Below, in pieces: positions 9,624 through 18,277 of a stretch of 64,000 nucleotides of DNA. A program made the position numbers and the translations under genes. Source of the DNA: CBDDBX01 sp965225955 (GTDB lineage: Bacteria; Acidobacteriota; Aminicenantia; UBA2199); assembly GCA_965225955.1 (NCBI GenBank), contig CBDDBX010000001.1:124001-188000 (forward strand), given 5' to 3'. The number at the start of each line of letters is the position of its first letter. Positions within the stretch are counted from its first letter, which is position 1. A model generated the notes under the pieces. It searched no databases, had not been told where the DNA came from, and was given only the letters and a program-made list of their open reading frames with translations.

Positions 9624-12530
9624 ATGAAACAGTTTTCAGATAAAATAAAATCTCTTGGTAAGGTTATTGAAACTGCAGGTAATTCACCTTACTGGATGAA
9701 TGATGATGCAATCTATTATGTTACTAATGGATCTATAAATATTTTTGTTGCAGAAACCGGGGAAGATAACTATCCATCCGGTTCAAGATTACATCTGGGT
9801 AATCTGACAACAGGTTGGATCTTTACTGGTTTCGGTAATATTACAGATTATCCGGGAGTTGGAATAATTGCAGTTGGAAATTCTAAATCAGAGGTTTACA
9901 GAATAGAAAAGAGCAGTTTTTCTGAACTAATGACAAATAGTTCTTATACCGAATCAGCAACTGATGTATTGGAGAAGTGGATTGAAAAATTACTTACCGA
10001 TACATATGAACCTTTCAGGGTTATGGACTATTCAGATTGTATGCCTTCAGAAAGGATGGAGTACGGGAAAGATACTGTTGTATTGGCAAAAGAGAGAATG
10101 CTATGGCTAAAACATCTTAGCGGCAGCTCTTCTCTAATGGGTTTTGAGGATGAGGTGATTGCTGGAGATTTGTATTATCCTGTTTCAGAATCGATCTATC
10201 TTAAAACTTTAACTGAAACGGCTGTTGAATGTATAACCACCATTGAGTTACTTGGAAAAGATGCTCTGTGGGATTCTCTGGAAGTAGTTCTTAACAGAGT
10301 TATAGGGAAGCTGCTGAGAAAAAAAGATGAGAGTGTCATACAGGAGAAGGAGCGTCTTGGAAACAGGGAGAAACTGAAAGAGGCTACTCTGAAAAAGGGT
10401 GTTGAGAACCTCATAAGTATTCTGAAGCGTAGCAGTAAGAAGAGAGTCACTGGTGAAGTTTATCACCATAATCCGGTAAAAGCTGCCTGTTCAGTTGTCT
10501 GGGACTATCTTGGTATAGATTATCAGGCTGAAGTTAAATATGATGAAAACCTCGATTTCAAGGAACAGCTGGAGGAGCATGTAAGGCTTTCCCGTGTAAA
10601 GATGAGGAAAGTTATTCTGAGTTCTGAATGGTGGAAACAGGATAACGGCGCTCTCATCGGTTTTAATAGTAATAGTGGAGAACCAGTTGCTCTTATACCT
10701 GTATCTCCTGGTAAATACAGATGTATTGAGCCCTCTAAAGGCACTGATAAACCTGTTGACAGGGAACTGGCATCTGAATTTGAACCTTTCGCTTTTTTCT
10801 TTTACAGATCTTTTCCTGAAAAAGAATTGAATTTATGGGATATCATCCGGTTTGGCACTTTCCGCAATTTTAAAGACCTTATAACTGTAGTGCTGGTTGG
10901 AATATCCGGGGCACTTCTTGGTCTGCTTAATCCATACCTTACGGGAATACTCTTTGACAGGGTAATTCCTTCTGCCTCAATGTCAGAATTATCCCAGATG
11001 GTATATCTGCTTATTTCTGCAACAATAGCTATTACTGTTTTTCAGTTAACCCGCTCAATTGCAATGTTAAGGTTTGAGGGTAAAATGGACAGGGATCTTC
11101 AGGCTGCACTATGGGATCGATTACTGGCATTGCCGGTGCCTTTCTTTAAAGACTACTCTGCTGGTGATCTTGCTACCAGAAGTCTTGGTATTGGAACAAT
11201 AAGGCAGGTAGTCTCAGGAGTAACTATTCAGTCTGTACTTACTGGAATCTTCTCTGTATTCTACTGTTTACAGCTGTTCTACTACAATATGGAACTTGCA
11301 CTTATTGCAATTCTCCTTGGATTACTGGTTATGTTCCTTACTATGCTGTTAGGTTACCTTTTTGTAAAGTATCAGATGCCTCTTCTTAAACTACAGGGGC
11401 AGATAAGTGGTATGGTGTTACAGTTTATAAATGGTATAAGTAAAATAAGAATAACAGGAATGGAAGATTTTGCTTTTCAGTTCTGGGCAGACAAATTCGG
11501 GGAGATGAAGAGGTACTCTTTTAAATCGGGAGTTGCTCAGTGTAGTTTAAGAACCTTCAATTCGATTTTCCCTCTTTTTGCTTCAATGACTATTTTTGCC
11601 TATATAGTCTATGGACTTGAAGATGTGATCTTTACGGTTGGTGATTTTGCTGCTTTTACTTCTGCATACGGACAGTTTCAGGGGGCTTTACTGCAGATGG
11701 GATTTGCTATAACAACTTCTCTTACAATTATTCCTGTTTATAAGAGGTTAAAGCCGATTCTTCAGGAAGTACCTGAAGTTGATGAGTCCAAAGTAAAACC
11801 TGGTAATCTGAAAGGTAATATAAATTTATGTAATCTGAGTTTCAGATATTCTGAAGATGGACCACTTATAATAGATAACCTCTCTCTGGAAATAAAAAGT
11901 GGAGAATTTGTCGCTCTTGTCGGGCAATCCGGCTCGGGGAAATCAACCCTCACGCGTCTGCTTCTTGGTTTTGAAACACCGGAAACAGGTTCGATTTTCT
12001 ATGATGAACAGGAGTTGTCCAATGTAGATATTGCGGGTATTAGAAAACAGATCGGAGTTGTGCTGCAGAATAGTGCCATAATGCAGGGAAGTATTATGGA
12101 GAATATTATTGGTTCAACAAATCTGACTGTTAAGGATGCCTGGAGAGCAGCGGAAATGGCAGGTATTGCCAATGATATAAAAGAGATGCCTATGCAGATG
12201 GAGACTCTGTTAACCTTTGGTGGTGGTACGCTTTCGGGAGGTCAGAGGCAGAGGGTCTTAATTGCCAGAGCTCTTGTAAGAAAGCCTGGAATTATACTTT
12301 TTGATGAAGCTACCAGTGCTCTTGATAACAGAACCCAGAAAACAGTTAGTGACAGTCTGGATAATTTCAATGTCACCAGAATAGTTATTGCTCACAGACT
12401 TTCGACAATAAGAAATGCAGATAAGATCTGCTTTCTTGATAAAGGGAAGATTGTTGAGCAGGGTACTTTTGAAGAATTAATGAAGCTTAATGGAAAGTTT
12501 GCAGCTCTGGCTAATCGCCAGCTGGTTTGA
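9624..12530 (+). CDS. Second NHLM-type ABC exporter, permease/ATPase without peptidase
   Basis: A 968-residue ABC half-transporter. The first 400 residues lack a C39 domain and begin with a cyclic-nucleotide-binding-like beta region, as is usual for the second NHLP exporter component. The transmembrane domain spans about 410-700, then Walker A GQSGSGKST, signature LSGGQRQRVLIARALV, Walker B GIILFDEATSALD and AHRLSTIR. It probably forms a heterodimer with the peptidase exporter encoded 11 bp upstream; pairing is inferred from the conserved gene order in NHLM clusters. What the long N-terminal domain senses or binds is unknown. Confidence 0.88.
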   Translation: MKQFSDKIKSLGKVIETAGNSPYWMNDDAIYYVTNGSINIFVAETGEDNYPSGSRLHLGNLTTGWIFTGFGNITDYPGVGIIAVGNSKSEVYRIEKSSFSELMTNSSYTESATDVLEKWIEKLLTDTYEPFRVMDYSDCMPSERMEYGKDTVVLAKERMLWLKHLSGSSSLMGFEDEVIAGDLYYPVSESIYLKTLTETAVECITTIELLGKDALWDSLEVVLNRVIGKLLRKKDESVIQEKERLGNREKLKEATLKKGVENLISILKRSSKKRVTGEVYHHNPVKAACSVVWDYLGIDYQAEVKYDENLDFKEQLEEHVRLSRVKMRKVILSSEWWKQDNGALIGFNSNSGEPVALIPVSPGKYRCIEPSKGTDKPVDRELASEFEPFAFFFYRSFPEKELNLWDIIRFGTFRNFKDLITVVLVGISGALLGLLNPYLTGILFDRVIPSASMSELSQMVYLLISATIAITVFQLTRSIAMLRFEGKMDRDLQAALWDRLLALPVPFFKDYSAGDLATRSLGIGTIRQVVSGVTIQSVLTGIFSVFYCLQLFYYNMELALIAILLGLLVMFLTMLLGYLFVKYQMPLLKLQGQISGMVLQFINGISKIRITGMEDFAFQFWADKFGEMKRYSFKSGVAQCSLRTFNSIFPLFASMTIFAYIVYGLEDVIFTVGDFAAFTSAYGQFQGALLQMGFAITTSLTIIPVYKRLKPILQEVPEVDESKVKPGNLKGNINLCNLSFRYSEDGPLIIDNLSLEIKSGEFVALVGQSGSGKSTLTRLLLGFETPETGSIFYDEQELSNVDIAGIRKQIGVVLQNSAIMQGSIMENIIGSTNLTVKDAWRAAEMAGIANDIKEMPMQMETLLTFGGGTLSGGQRQRVLIARALVRKPGIILFDEATSALDNRTQKTVSDSLDNFNVTRIVIAHRLSTIRNADKICFLDKGKIVEQGTFEELMKLNGKFAALANRQLV

Positions 12531-12541
12531 AGGAGTGGGAT

Positions 12542-13765
12542 GTGAAACGCTATATTAATAATCTTATTATTTTAATTATTACAGGGTTTATCTTCTGGGG
12601 TTGTGGTAGTTCTGGTAATTACAAGCAGGAAAGAGAGAATCTGGCTTCAGAATCAGATGAAGATATTATAATTGGAGCTGTTGCAGCCTGGGATCTTGAA
12701 AAGAGTAATATGATAAAAGAGGGGCTGGAGCTGGCACTGGAAAAGATCAATAGCAGCAACGGTATTAAAGGCAGAAAAATTAAGATAGTTTATAAAGATG
12801 ATGAAGGTAATCTGGATAAGGGGCTTGTCCATGCAAAAGCTTTCTGTTCCAATCCGGAAATTGTTTCGGTTCTGGGGCACTCATACTCATATGTCTCTAT
12901 TCCATGCTCTGCTCTCTACCAGTTTTATGGTTTACCACTTCTGTCTCCAACAAGCGATAACCCTGAACTCTCTGCAAGAAGTGGCTATGACTATGTAATG
13001 CAGATATCTCCTGTGTCCTATAACTATGTTGATAAACTTGTAGCCTATCTGAAGAAAGCCCGGCTCAACAGAGTCGTAATATTCAGTCAGAACGATCTCT
13101 TTGGTAAAAACTTTGGTGATTATTTTGAAAAAACAGCCAGCAGAAATGGAATAAGCACAATTACCCGGATACCTTATTCTGAAGCTGCGCCTGCAATTTT
13201 CTTTAAAAACCGCCTGCTTGCATGCAGCTATTTTTATGATTTTAATGCCCTTGTTGTTGCAGGAGATGCAGCCGGAGCTATTCCTTTGGTTAATATGACA
13301 AAGAAGTATGGAATCTCTGTGCCGGTTATAGGAACTGAAAAGTTTGATTCAGCAGGTATGATGGATGTTGTCAGGAAAACAGGTAAACGGGTAATTTTTC
13401 CTTCTGCTTTCAATGTTCATGCTGGGAACAAAAAGGTGGAAGCCTTCGTATCTGCATTTAAGAGTAAATATGGAGTATTACCCCGTTCCGGTGCTGCAAG
13501 ATGGTATAATGCTCTGATTTTTCTTGCAGAAGCAATGAGGAAGGCTGAAAAAGTAAGTCCCGCAAAGATAATAAAATCTATTAAGAGCATAAAGATATGG
13601 AATGGAGTTCTGGGAACCTTACATTTTGAAAGCAGAAACTATCTGAAAATAGTCAGAGATCAGATTGTAATTAATACAATAGATAGTAATGGGCAAGTCA
13701 GAAATGCTACTACTGATGATACTAAAGAGATGGCAAAGGAGCCAATAAAAGGTAATAAGAAATGA
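12542..13765 (+). CDS. Branched-chain amino-acid receptor-like lipoprotein
   Basis: Type I periplasmic binding protein related to Leu/Ile/Val-binding proteins. I choose GTG 12542 because AAGGAG (12530-12535) precedes it by six bases; an upstream in-frame TTG (12527) would add five residues. The N-terminus is a lipoprotein signal ending at a Cys (GFIFWGCGSS), so it should be a lipid-anchored periplasmic or outer-membrane protein. Motifs include DDEGN, GHSYSYVSIPCSALY and PLLSPTSDNPEL. No cognate LivH/M/G/F transporter genes are in the window; instead it sits between exporter and TolC genes. A peptide-binding, sensing or immunity role is plausible but inferred. Its stop overlaps the tolC-like ATG. 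Confidence 0.75.
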   Translation: MKRYINNLIILIITGFIFWGCGSSGNYKQERENLASESDEDIIIGAVAAWDLEKSNMIKEGLELALEKINSSNGIKGRKIKIVYKDDEGNLDKGLVHAKAFCSNPEIVSVLGHSYSYVSIPCSALYQFYGLPLLSPTSDNPELSARSGYDYVMQISPVSYNYVDKLVAYLKKARLNRVVIFSQNDLFGKNFGDYFEKTASRNGISTITRIPYSEAAPAIFFKNRLLACSYFYDFNALVVAGDAAGAIPLVNMTKKYGISVPVIGTEKFDSAGMMDVVRKTGKRVIFPSAFNVHAGNKKVEAFVSAFKSKYGVLPRSGAARWYNALIFLAEAMRKAEKVSPAKIIKSIKSIKIWNGVLGTLHFESRNYLKIVRDQIVINTIDSNGQVRNATTDDTKEMAKEPIKGNKK

Positions 13766-15309
13766 GTATAATCAGAAGAGTCACCGTATTTTCTGTAGCA
13801 GCTTTTCTTGTTCTGAATATAAACCTTTACACCAGAGAGAGCAAGGGACTGACTATCAAAGAAGTTATTGCAAACTGTTTGAAAACAAACTATGGAATAC
13901 GATCTTCACAGGCAGCAAAAAAGATTTCCGAAGGTGTACTACAGGAAGCCAGAGGCAGATTTGATTACAATTTTAACCTGACTCTGTCTCAGAGACACAG
14001 AGAAAAGAGTGTTAAGGAGATAGAGAGCAATATTACAGATTATAACTTTTCTATTGGAAAACTACTGGGTAATGGAACTGTAATCGGTCTTAATGTTATA
14101 AATCAGCGTCTGGATTATCCTTCATCAGGAGAGCCTGTAAATTATTCAGAAGTCAATGTTACCTTTGAGATTCCTTTTCTCAGAAATAGTGGCAGGAAGG
14201 CTGTAAGAGCAGATCTTGATGCCAGCAGATTAAATTTTGATTCTGAGAAGCTGAGTTATAGAAATCAGGTACGAAAATCTGTACGTGATGTTCTGATAAT
14301 GTACTGGAAGTATGTAGAAGAGGCTATGATTCTTAAAGAGAGAATTACCGCTGAAAAGAGAGCTGAGAGATTAATAAGAGAATCAAGGGAGTTAATAAAG
14401 AGAGGAGAAGTAGCTCCTTCTGAACTAATTGCATATCAGGGAAACCTTGGTAATAAAGTCTCTACCAGAATTGCACAGGAACAGAGGCTGTTTGAGACAA
14501 AGTTGCTGCTTGGGAAAATCATGGGAATGAAACCGGGTTTGAGCAGCAGGCTTTCTGCTCCCATGGATAAGCTTCCTGAAATATCCGGTATGGATGCTGG
14601 GAAACTGGATGAGATTAACAGTACCAGAGGTATGGAAGTAGTGCTAAAAAGGAGGAAAGATTATATAGCTCTTGATAAATCAGTCAGTGCTGCGGATATT
14701 CTCCTAAAAGCTGCAGAAGCAAATCGTAAATCGGATTTGAAAATGGTACTTAAAACAGGATATAATGGAGCCGATACCGGAAAGGGGGCATCTGGTTTTT
14801 TAGGTGCAACGGGAAAAAATATTAAAGGGTTAAATTTCAGTGCAGGACTGAGTTATAACTGGCTTACCGGTAATAATTACAGAAGAGGGGTCAGGAAACA
14901 GAAGTTTTATAATCTGAAGCGACTGATCTTAAGAAGAGATGAAATGAGAATTGATATAAGCATTGAATGCATGAAATATATAAACAGAGTCAAAGGACTG
15001 ATAAAACAGTATCGCTATATAAGACAGTCAACAGATAATTATCTGAAAGCTCTGAAGAATGAGCAGATAAAATACAAAATGAACATGTCAACTCAATTGA
15101 GTATCATTGAAACTGAAGAGAATTATATGGAAGCTGCTATAAGAGAAATTGGTATTAAAAGAGAGTTGGCGGAAGCTATTACGTTTCTTAAATACACTGT
15201 TGGAGATCTGGGAATATTTTCTGAAGATGGAAACTATATTTTAAGAAACGGAGATATTGTTAAGTTAAATATAGAATCATTTACAAGAGATATAAAAAAA
15301 CAATATTAA
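13762..15309 (+). CDS. TolC-family outer-membrane channel
   Basis: A 515-residue outer-membrane efflux protein with an N-terminal signal segment (VFSVAAFLVLNINLYT). Long amphipathic helices and two repeated halves match the TolC fold (KEVIANCLKTNYGIRSSQAA, then a second helical hairpin after residue 290). It would complete a tripartite export path with the HlyD adaptor and ABC exporters encoded upstream. The start codon overlaps the receptor-like gene stop as ATGA, and a ribosome-site sequence (AAGGAG, around 15,307-15,312) right after its end belongs to the precursor gene. Confidence 0.82.
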   Translation: MSIIRRVTVFSVAAFLVLNINLYTRESKGLTIKEVIANCLKTNYGIRSSQAAKKISEGVLQEARGRFDYNFNLTLSQRHREKSVKEIESNITDYNFSIGKLLGNGTVIGLNVINQRLDYPSSGEPVNYSEVNVTFEIPFLRNSGRKAVRADLDASRLNFDSEKLSYRNQVRKSVRDVLIMYWKYVEEAMILKERITAEKRAERLIRESRELIKRGEVAPSELIAYQGNLGNKVSTRIAQEQRLFETKLLLGKIMGMKPGLSSRLSAPMDKLPEISGMDAGKLDEINSTRGMEVVLKRRKDYIALDKSVSAADILLKAAEANRKSDLKMVLKTGYNGADTGKGASGFLGATGKNIKGLNFSAGLSYNWLTGNNYRRGVRKQKFYNLKRLILRRDEMRIDISIECMKYINRVKGLIKQYRYIRQSTDNYLKALKNEQIKYKMNMSTQLSIIETEENYMEAAIREIGIKRELAEAITFLKYTVGDLGIFSEDGNYILRNGDIVKLNIESFTRDIKKQY

Positions 15310-15319
15310 GGAGATTATT

Positions 15320-15616
15320 ATGTCAATTGAAAGTGCAAGAGCATTTTTTAAACGCTTTAATGAGGATGAAGCTTTCCGTGCCAGTCTCGAAAGTTCAAAC
15401 TGCAAAGAGGGGCGTGCGGGAATAATTAAACAGGCGGGTTATGATTTTACAGAAGATGAGATTAATGAAGTAATGTCTGAGCCTCAGGAACTGGATCTTG
15501 ATGATCTGGAAGCGGTTGCCGGTGGTGTTGGCGGTGATTCTTCAGATACCGATAGTAATAGTGATGACGATGATGATGGGGGCTCTTCCAGTTCAGCAGC
15601 TGCAGCAGCTGTTTAG
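15320..15616 (+). CDS. Nif11-type RiPP precursor peptide with Asp/Ser/Ala core
   Basis: Ninety-eight residues. Residues 1-69 are a Nif11-like leader (SIESARAFFKRFNEDEAFR, then AGYDFTEDEINEV) ending in LEAVAGG, a double-Gly cleavage site. The 29-residue core, 70-98, starts VGGD and contains by count 8 Asp, 8 Ser, 5 Ala, 4 Gly, 2 Val, 1 Thr and 1 Asn, with a run of five Asp, a run of four Ser and a run of five Ala before a final Val. It contains no Cys, so ring-forming YcaO chemistry would have to use Ser or Thr, giving oxazolines. Thioamides or D-residues are also possible given the neighbours. A good ribosome site precedes ATG 15320. It is the only precursor I found in the window. Confidence 0.9.
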   Translation: MSIESARAFFKRFNEDEAFRASLESSNCKEGRAGIIKQAGYDFTEDEINEVMSEPQELDLDDLEAVAGGVGGDSSDTDSNSDDDDDGGSSSSAAAAAV

Positions 15617-15672
15617 ATTTGTGTAGAACTGATTTATATCGATTCAATAGTGATTTCTGACAGGAGACGTGT

Positions 15673-16989
15673 GTGACAAAATATTTTGTAATAATGGTTT
15701 GTATATCCATAGTTTATGGAACTATCCTGCTTGCTTTGCCCAGGCAGAGTGCAGCAATTCAAAACAGAATCTGTAAAATTCTGAAGATAAAAACTAAAAA
15801 TGATTATGACAGCAGTAAGAAATTAATAAGCAGAAGAATTAAAGGAGCAATTTATCTGCTTATAGGAGTCATGTGGTTTCTTATTACAGGTACACATCTT
15901 CTGTTTAACTATTCCGGCAGTAAGCTGAGATGTGAAGGAAGTGTTGCTAAAGATAAAATTGCAGAAATTGTTGGTGAATATATTAAGGAACGGAAGATTC
16001 CAGGCGTTGTTGTAGGAGTAATTTCAGAAAATGGAGAAAAGTTCTATTCACAGGGATATTCTGATCTGGACAAGGGAAGCTTTGTGACGCCAGATACCCA
16101 GTTTGAAATCGGATCTCTTACAAAGGCTTTTACAGGTGTTTTGCTTGCTAAAGCAACAGAAGATAAAGAGGTTGACATAAGTAGTACAGTTGGAGAGGTT
16201 CTGCCGGAAATGGATACCGGGGATATTAAGAAGATCACATTAACAGAATTATGTACTCACACTTCAGGGTTACCAAGAGTGATCTTTTCTGTGAAATATT
16301 TCGCACTCTCTGCATTAAAGACCCTGTTTCTGAAAGATCCATACTCTTTTTATACAGATGCTTATGTTATGGATTATCTCAGAAATATGAAGATTCCTGA
16401 AGAGAAGAAATTTGGATATTCAAACCTTGGAACAGGTTTCCTTGGTCACATTCTTGCGAAAAAGAGAGGTGTGAATTATGGAAAACTGATTAGCGAGAGA
16501 ATACTTAAACCTTTTGGAATGAGCCGGTCCGGTCTGATTCCCATGTCAGAGAATGTAGCAAAAGGGTATGCAGGATTCTACTGTCTTGTGCCATTTTCAG
16601 AAACTTTCAGTCTTCCGATTGTTTCAGAAGGAGAGCCCTGGGATATGAGTGAAATACTTAAGGGAGCTGGTGCCCTGAGATCCACTGGCAGAGATATGGT
16701 GAAATTCCTTAAACACTGTATAAGTGGAGATTCTGGATTCAGAGTTTCAGTTAAACCTCTATTCAAAGTTAGTGACAATTTCTCCATGGGAATGTTCTGG
16801 GGCCTTTATCGTAGCAAAAGTTTCTCAGAAACTCTTGTATTCCATGATGGAGAAACCGGTGGTTTTAAAAGTTTTATGGGAATATTTCCTGAACAGAAAA
16901 CCGGAGTGGTTATTCTAACCAATACTACTAAAGATGTAAGGCCTCTCGGAGTGAAGATATTAAAAACTCTCCAGAAAGAAGGTGTATGA
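15673..16989 (+). CDS. Membrane-anchored beta-lactamase-fold serine hydrolase
   Basis: Class C beta-lactamase/penicillin-binding-protein-like hydrolase of 438 residues. An N-terminal helix (about 1-22) and a second one (about 57-78) indicate membrane anchoring with the catalytic domain outside. Active-site motifs are S148-L-T-K151, Y249-S-N251 and H391-D-G. It starts at GTG 15673 after AGGAG and lies directly between the precursor and the second YcaO gene. It could be a peptidase, esterase or D-amino-acid-specific amidase acting on the exported product; the last idea would fit an epimerised peptide but is speculation. Antibiotic resistance is not implied. Confidence 0.75.
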   Translation: MTKYFVIMVCISIVYGTILLALPRQSAAIQNRICKILKIKTKNDYDSSKKLISRRIKGAIYLLIGVMWFLITGTHLLFNYSGSKLRCEGSVAKDKIAEIVGEYIKERKIPGVVVGVISENGEKFYSQGYSDLDKGSFVTPDTQFEIGSLTKAFTGVLLAKATEDKEVDISSTVGEVLPEMDTGDIKKITLTELCTHTSGLPRVIFSVKYFALSALKTLFLKDPYSFYTDAYVMDYLRNMKIPEEKKFGYSNLGTGFLGHILAKKRGVNYGKLISERILKPFGMSRSGLIPMSENVAKGYAGFYCLVPFSETFSLPIVSEGEPWDMSEILKGAGALRSTGRDMVKFLKHCISGDSGFRVSVKPLFKVSDNFSMGMFWGLYRSKSFSETLVFHDGETGGFKSFMGIFPEQKTGVVILTNTTKDVRPLGVKILKTLQKEGV

Positions 16990-18277
16990 AGAGATGTCTG
17001 AAGATGTAATAGACAAAAATGTTATAAAGTTCAGAAATAAGATAATAAGAGGTACAAAGCAGTTTATTAAGGGGACTCACAGAGTGTGTCCACCGGAAGT
17101 AACTCTTGAGAAGATAAAGCCTTGTTTTAAGAGAGTAGGTTTAACAAGGCTGGCAAATATAACCGGGCTGGATAGGATAGGAATTCCTGTGGTTCTGTCA
17201 ATAAGGCCTAACGCAGGCTATCTGGCAGTAGATGCCGGGAAAGGGGCGACTGTTATGGCAGCCTCAGTTTCAGCTGCTATGGAGTGCATTGAGCGTTACC
17301 ATGGAGAAGTTGCTGAGTTTGATAGTCTTAGTGCCACCTTTAAAGAGGTTGAGGCGAACTATACTACAATTCCTTTTGAGAAGCTGCCACTTATTAAAAA
17401 CTCTCTGTTCAATAAAAATCATAAAATAGAATGGACCTTGTGCTGGGATATTATAAATCAGGAAGAAGTAACAGTGCCTGTTGATCTGATATCAATGAAC
17501 AGCCACAAAATCAGAACAACAGAGCTGATACATTTTCAGGGTAGTTCAAATGGCCTTGCTTCAGGGAATACTTTTTCAGAAGCTCTCTGCTCAGCTCTGT
17601 ACGAACTTGTAGAGAGAGATGCTGTAACCTGTCACAGAATGGCTTCACTTAATGGGGTATACAAAATACCTGTAGTAATTCAGGAATCAATAGATTTTCC
17701 TATTGTGAAAGAGCAGTTAAAACTTCTGAATAGTGCAGGAGTAAAAGCTATTATTAAAGACTGTTCTATCGATACAGAGATTCCGGTATATATGGCATAT
17801 ATCTATGATACTGTACGATCTGATATTGGTATATACAGAGGTTATGGCGCTCATGCTGAACATGAGATAGCTATGAGCAGAGCAGTTAATGAAGCTGTTC
17901 AGGCGAGGGCTATATACATAGCAGGGTCAAGAGATGATTTTTTCCAGTACAATTTTTATAAAAATAAGAAAGTAAATCAGGAATTAGCCATAGAGCGCCT
18001 GAAGAGTACTCCCGCAACAGTTGATCTCAGTAATGCCTATTCAGAAAGCACATCAACTTTTGAAGGAGATATTAATTTGATAATCAATAAATTACAGAAG
18101 GTGGGGATTAATCAGGTTATTGCAGAAGATTTGACTCTCGAAAACTTCGATATATCTGTTGTGAGAGCTGTTGTACCAGGGCTTGAGGGATATCTGTTTA
18201 ACTACTATCAGCCTGGTAAAAGAGCTCAGGGTTTCATGGCTTTACAGAATATTTTAGCCAGAGGAGTTGCACAATGA
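16982..18277 (+). CDS. Stand-alone YcaO enzyme paired with TfuA
   Basis: YcaO-domain protein of about 430 residues without a fused partner. ATP-binding motifs are SVSAAMECIERYHGE and SEALCSALYELVERDAV; SSNGLASGN precedes the latter. The start is GTG 16982, or ATG 16994, overlapping the hydrolase gene. YcaO proteins next to TfuA are known to introduce backbone thioamides (as in methyl-coenzyme M reductase and thioviridamide-type peptides), so thioamidation is the leading prediction here. The C-terminus lacks a Pro-rich tail. Its stop overlaps the TfuA start as ATGA, strongly implying that the two work together. Confidence 0.85.
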   Translation: MYEEMSEDVIDKNVIKFRNKIIRGTKQFIKGTHRVCPPEVTLEKIKPCFKRVGLTRLANITGLDRIGIPVVLSIRPNAGYLAVDAGKGATVMAASVSAAMECIERYHGEVAEFDSLSATFKEVEANYTTIPFEKLPLIKNSLFNKNHKIEWTLCWDIINQEEVTVPVDLISMNSHKIRTTELIHFQGSSNGLASGNTFSEALCSALYELVERDAVTCHRMASLNGVYKIPVVIQESIDFPIVKEQLKLLNSAGVKAIIKDCSIDTEIPVYMAYIYDTVRSDIGIYRGYGAHAEHEIAMSRAVNEAVQARAIYIAGSRDDFFQYNFYKNKKVNQELAIERLKSTPATVDLSNAYSESTSTFEGDINLIINKLQKVGINQVIAEDLTLENFDISVVRAVVPGLEGYLFNYYQPGKRAQGFMALQNILARGVAQ

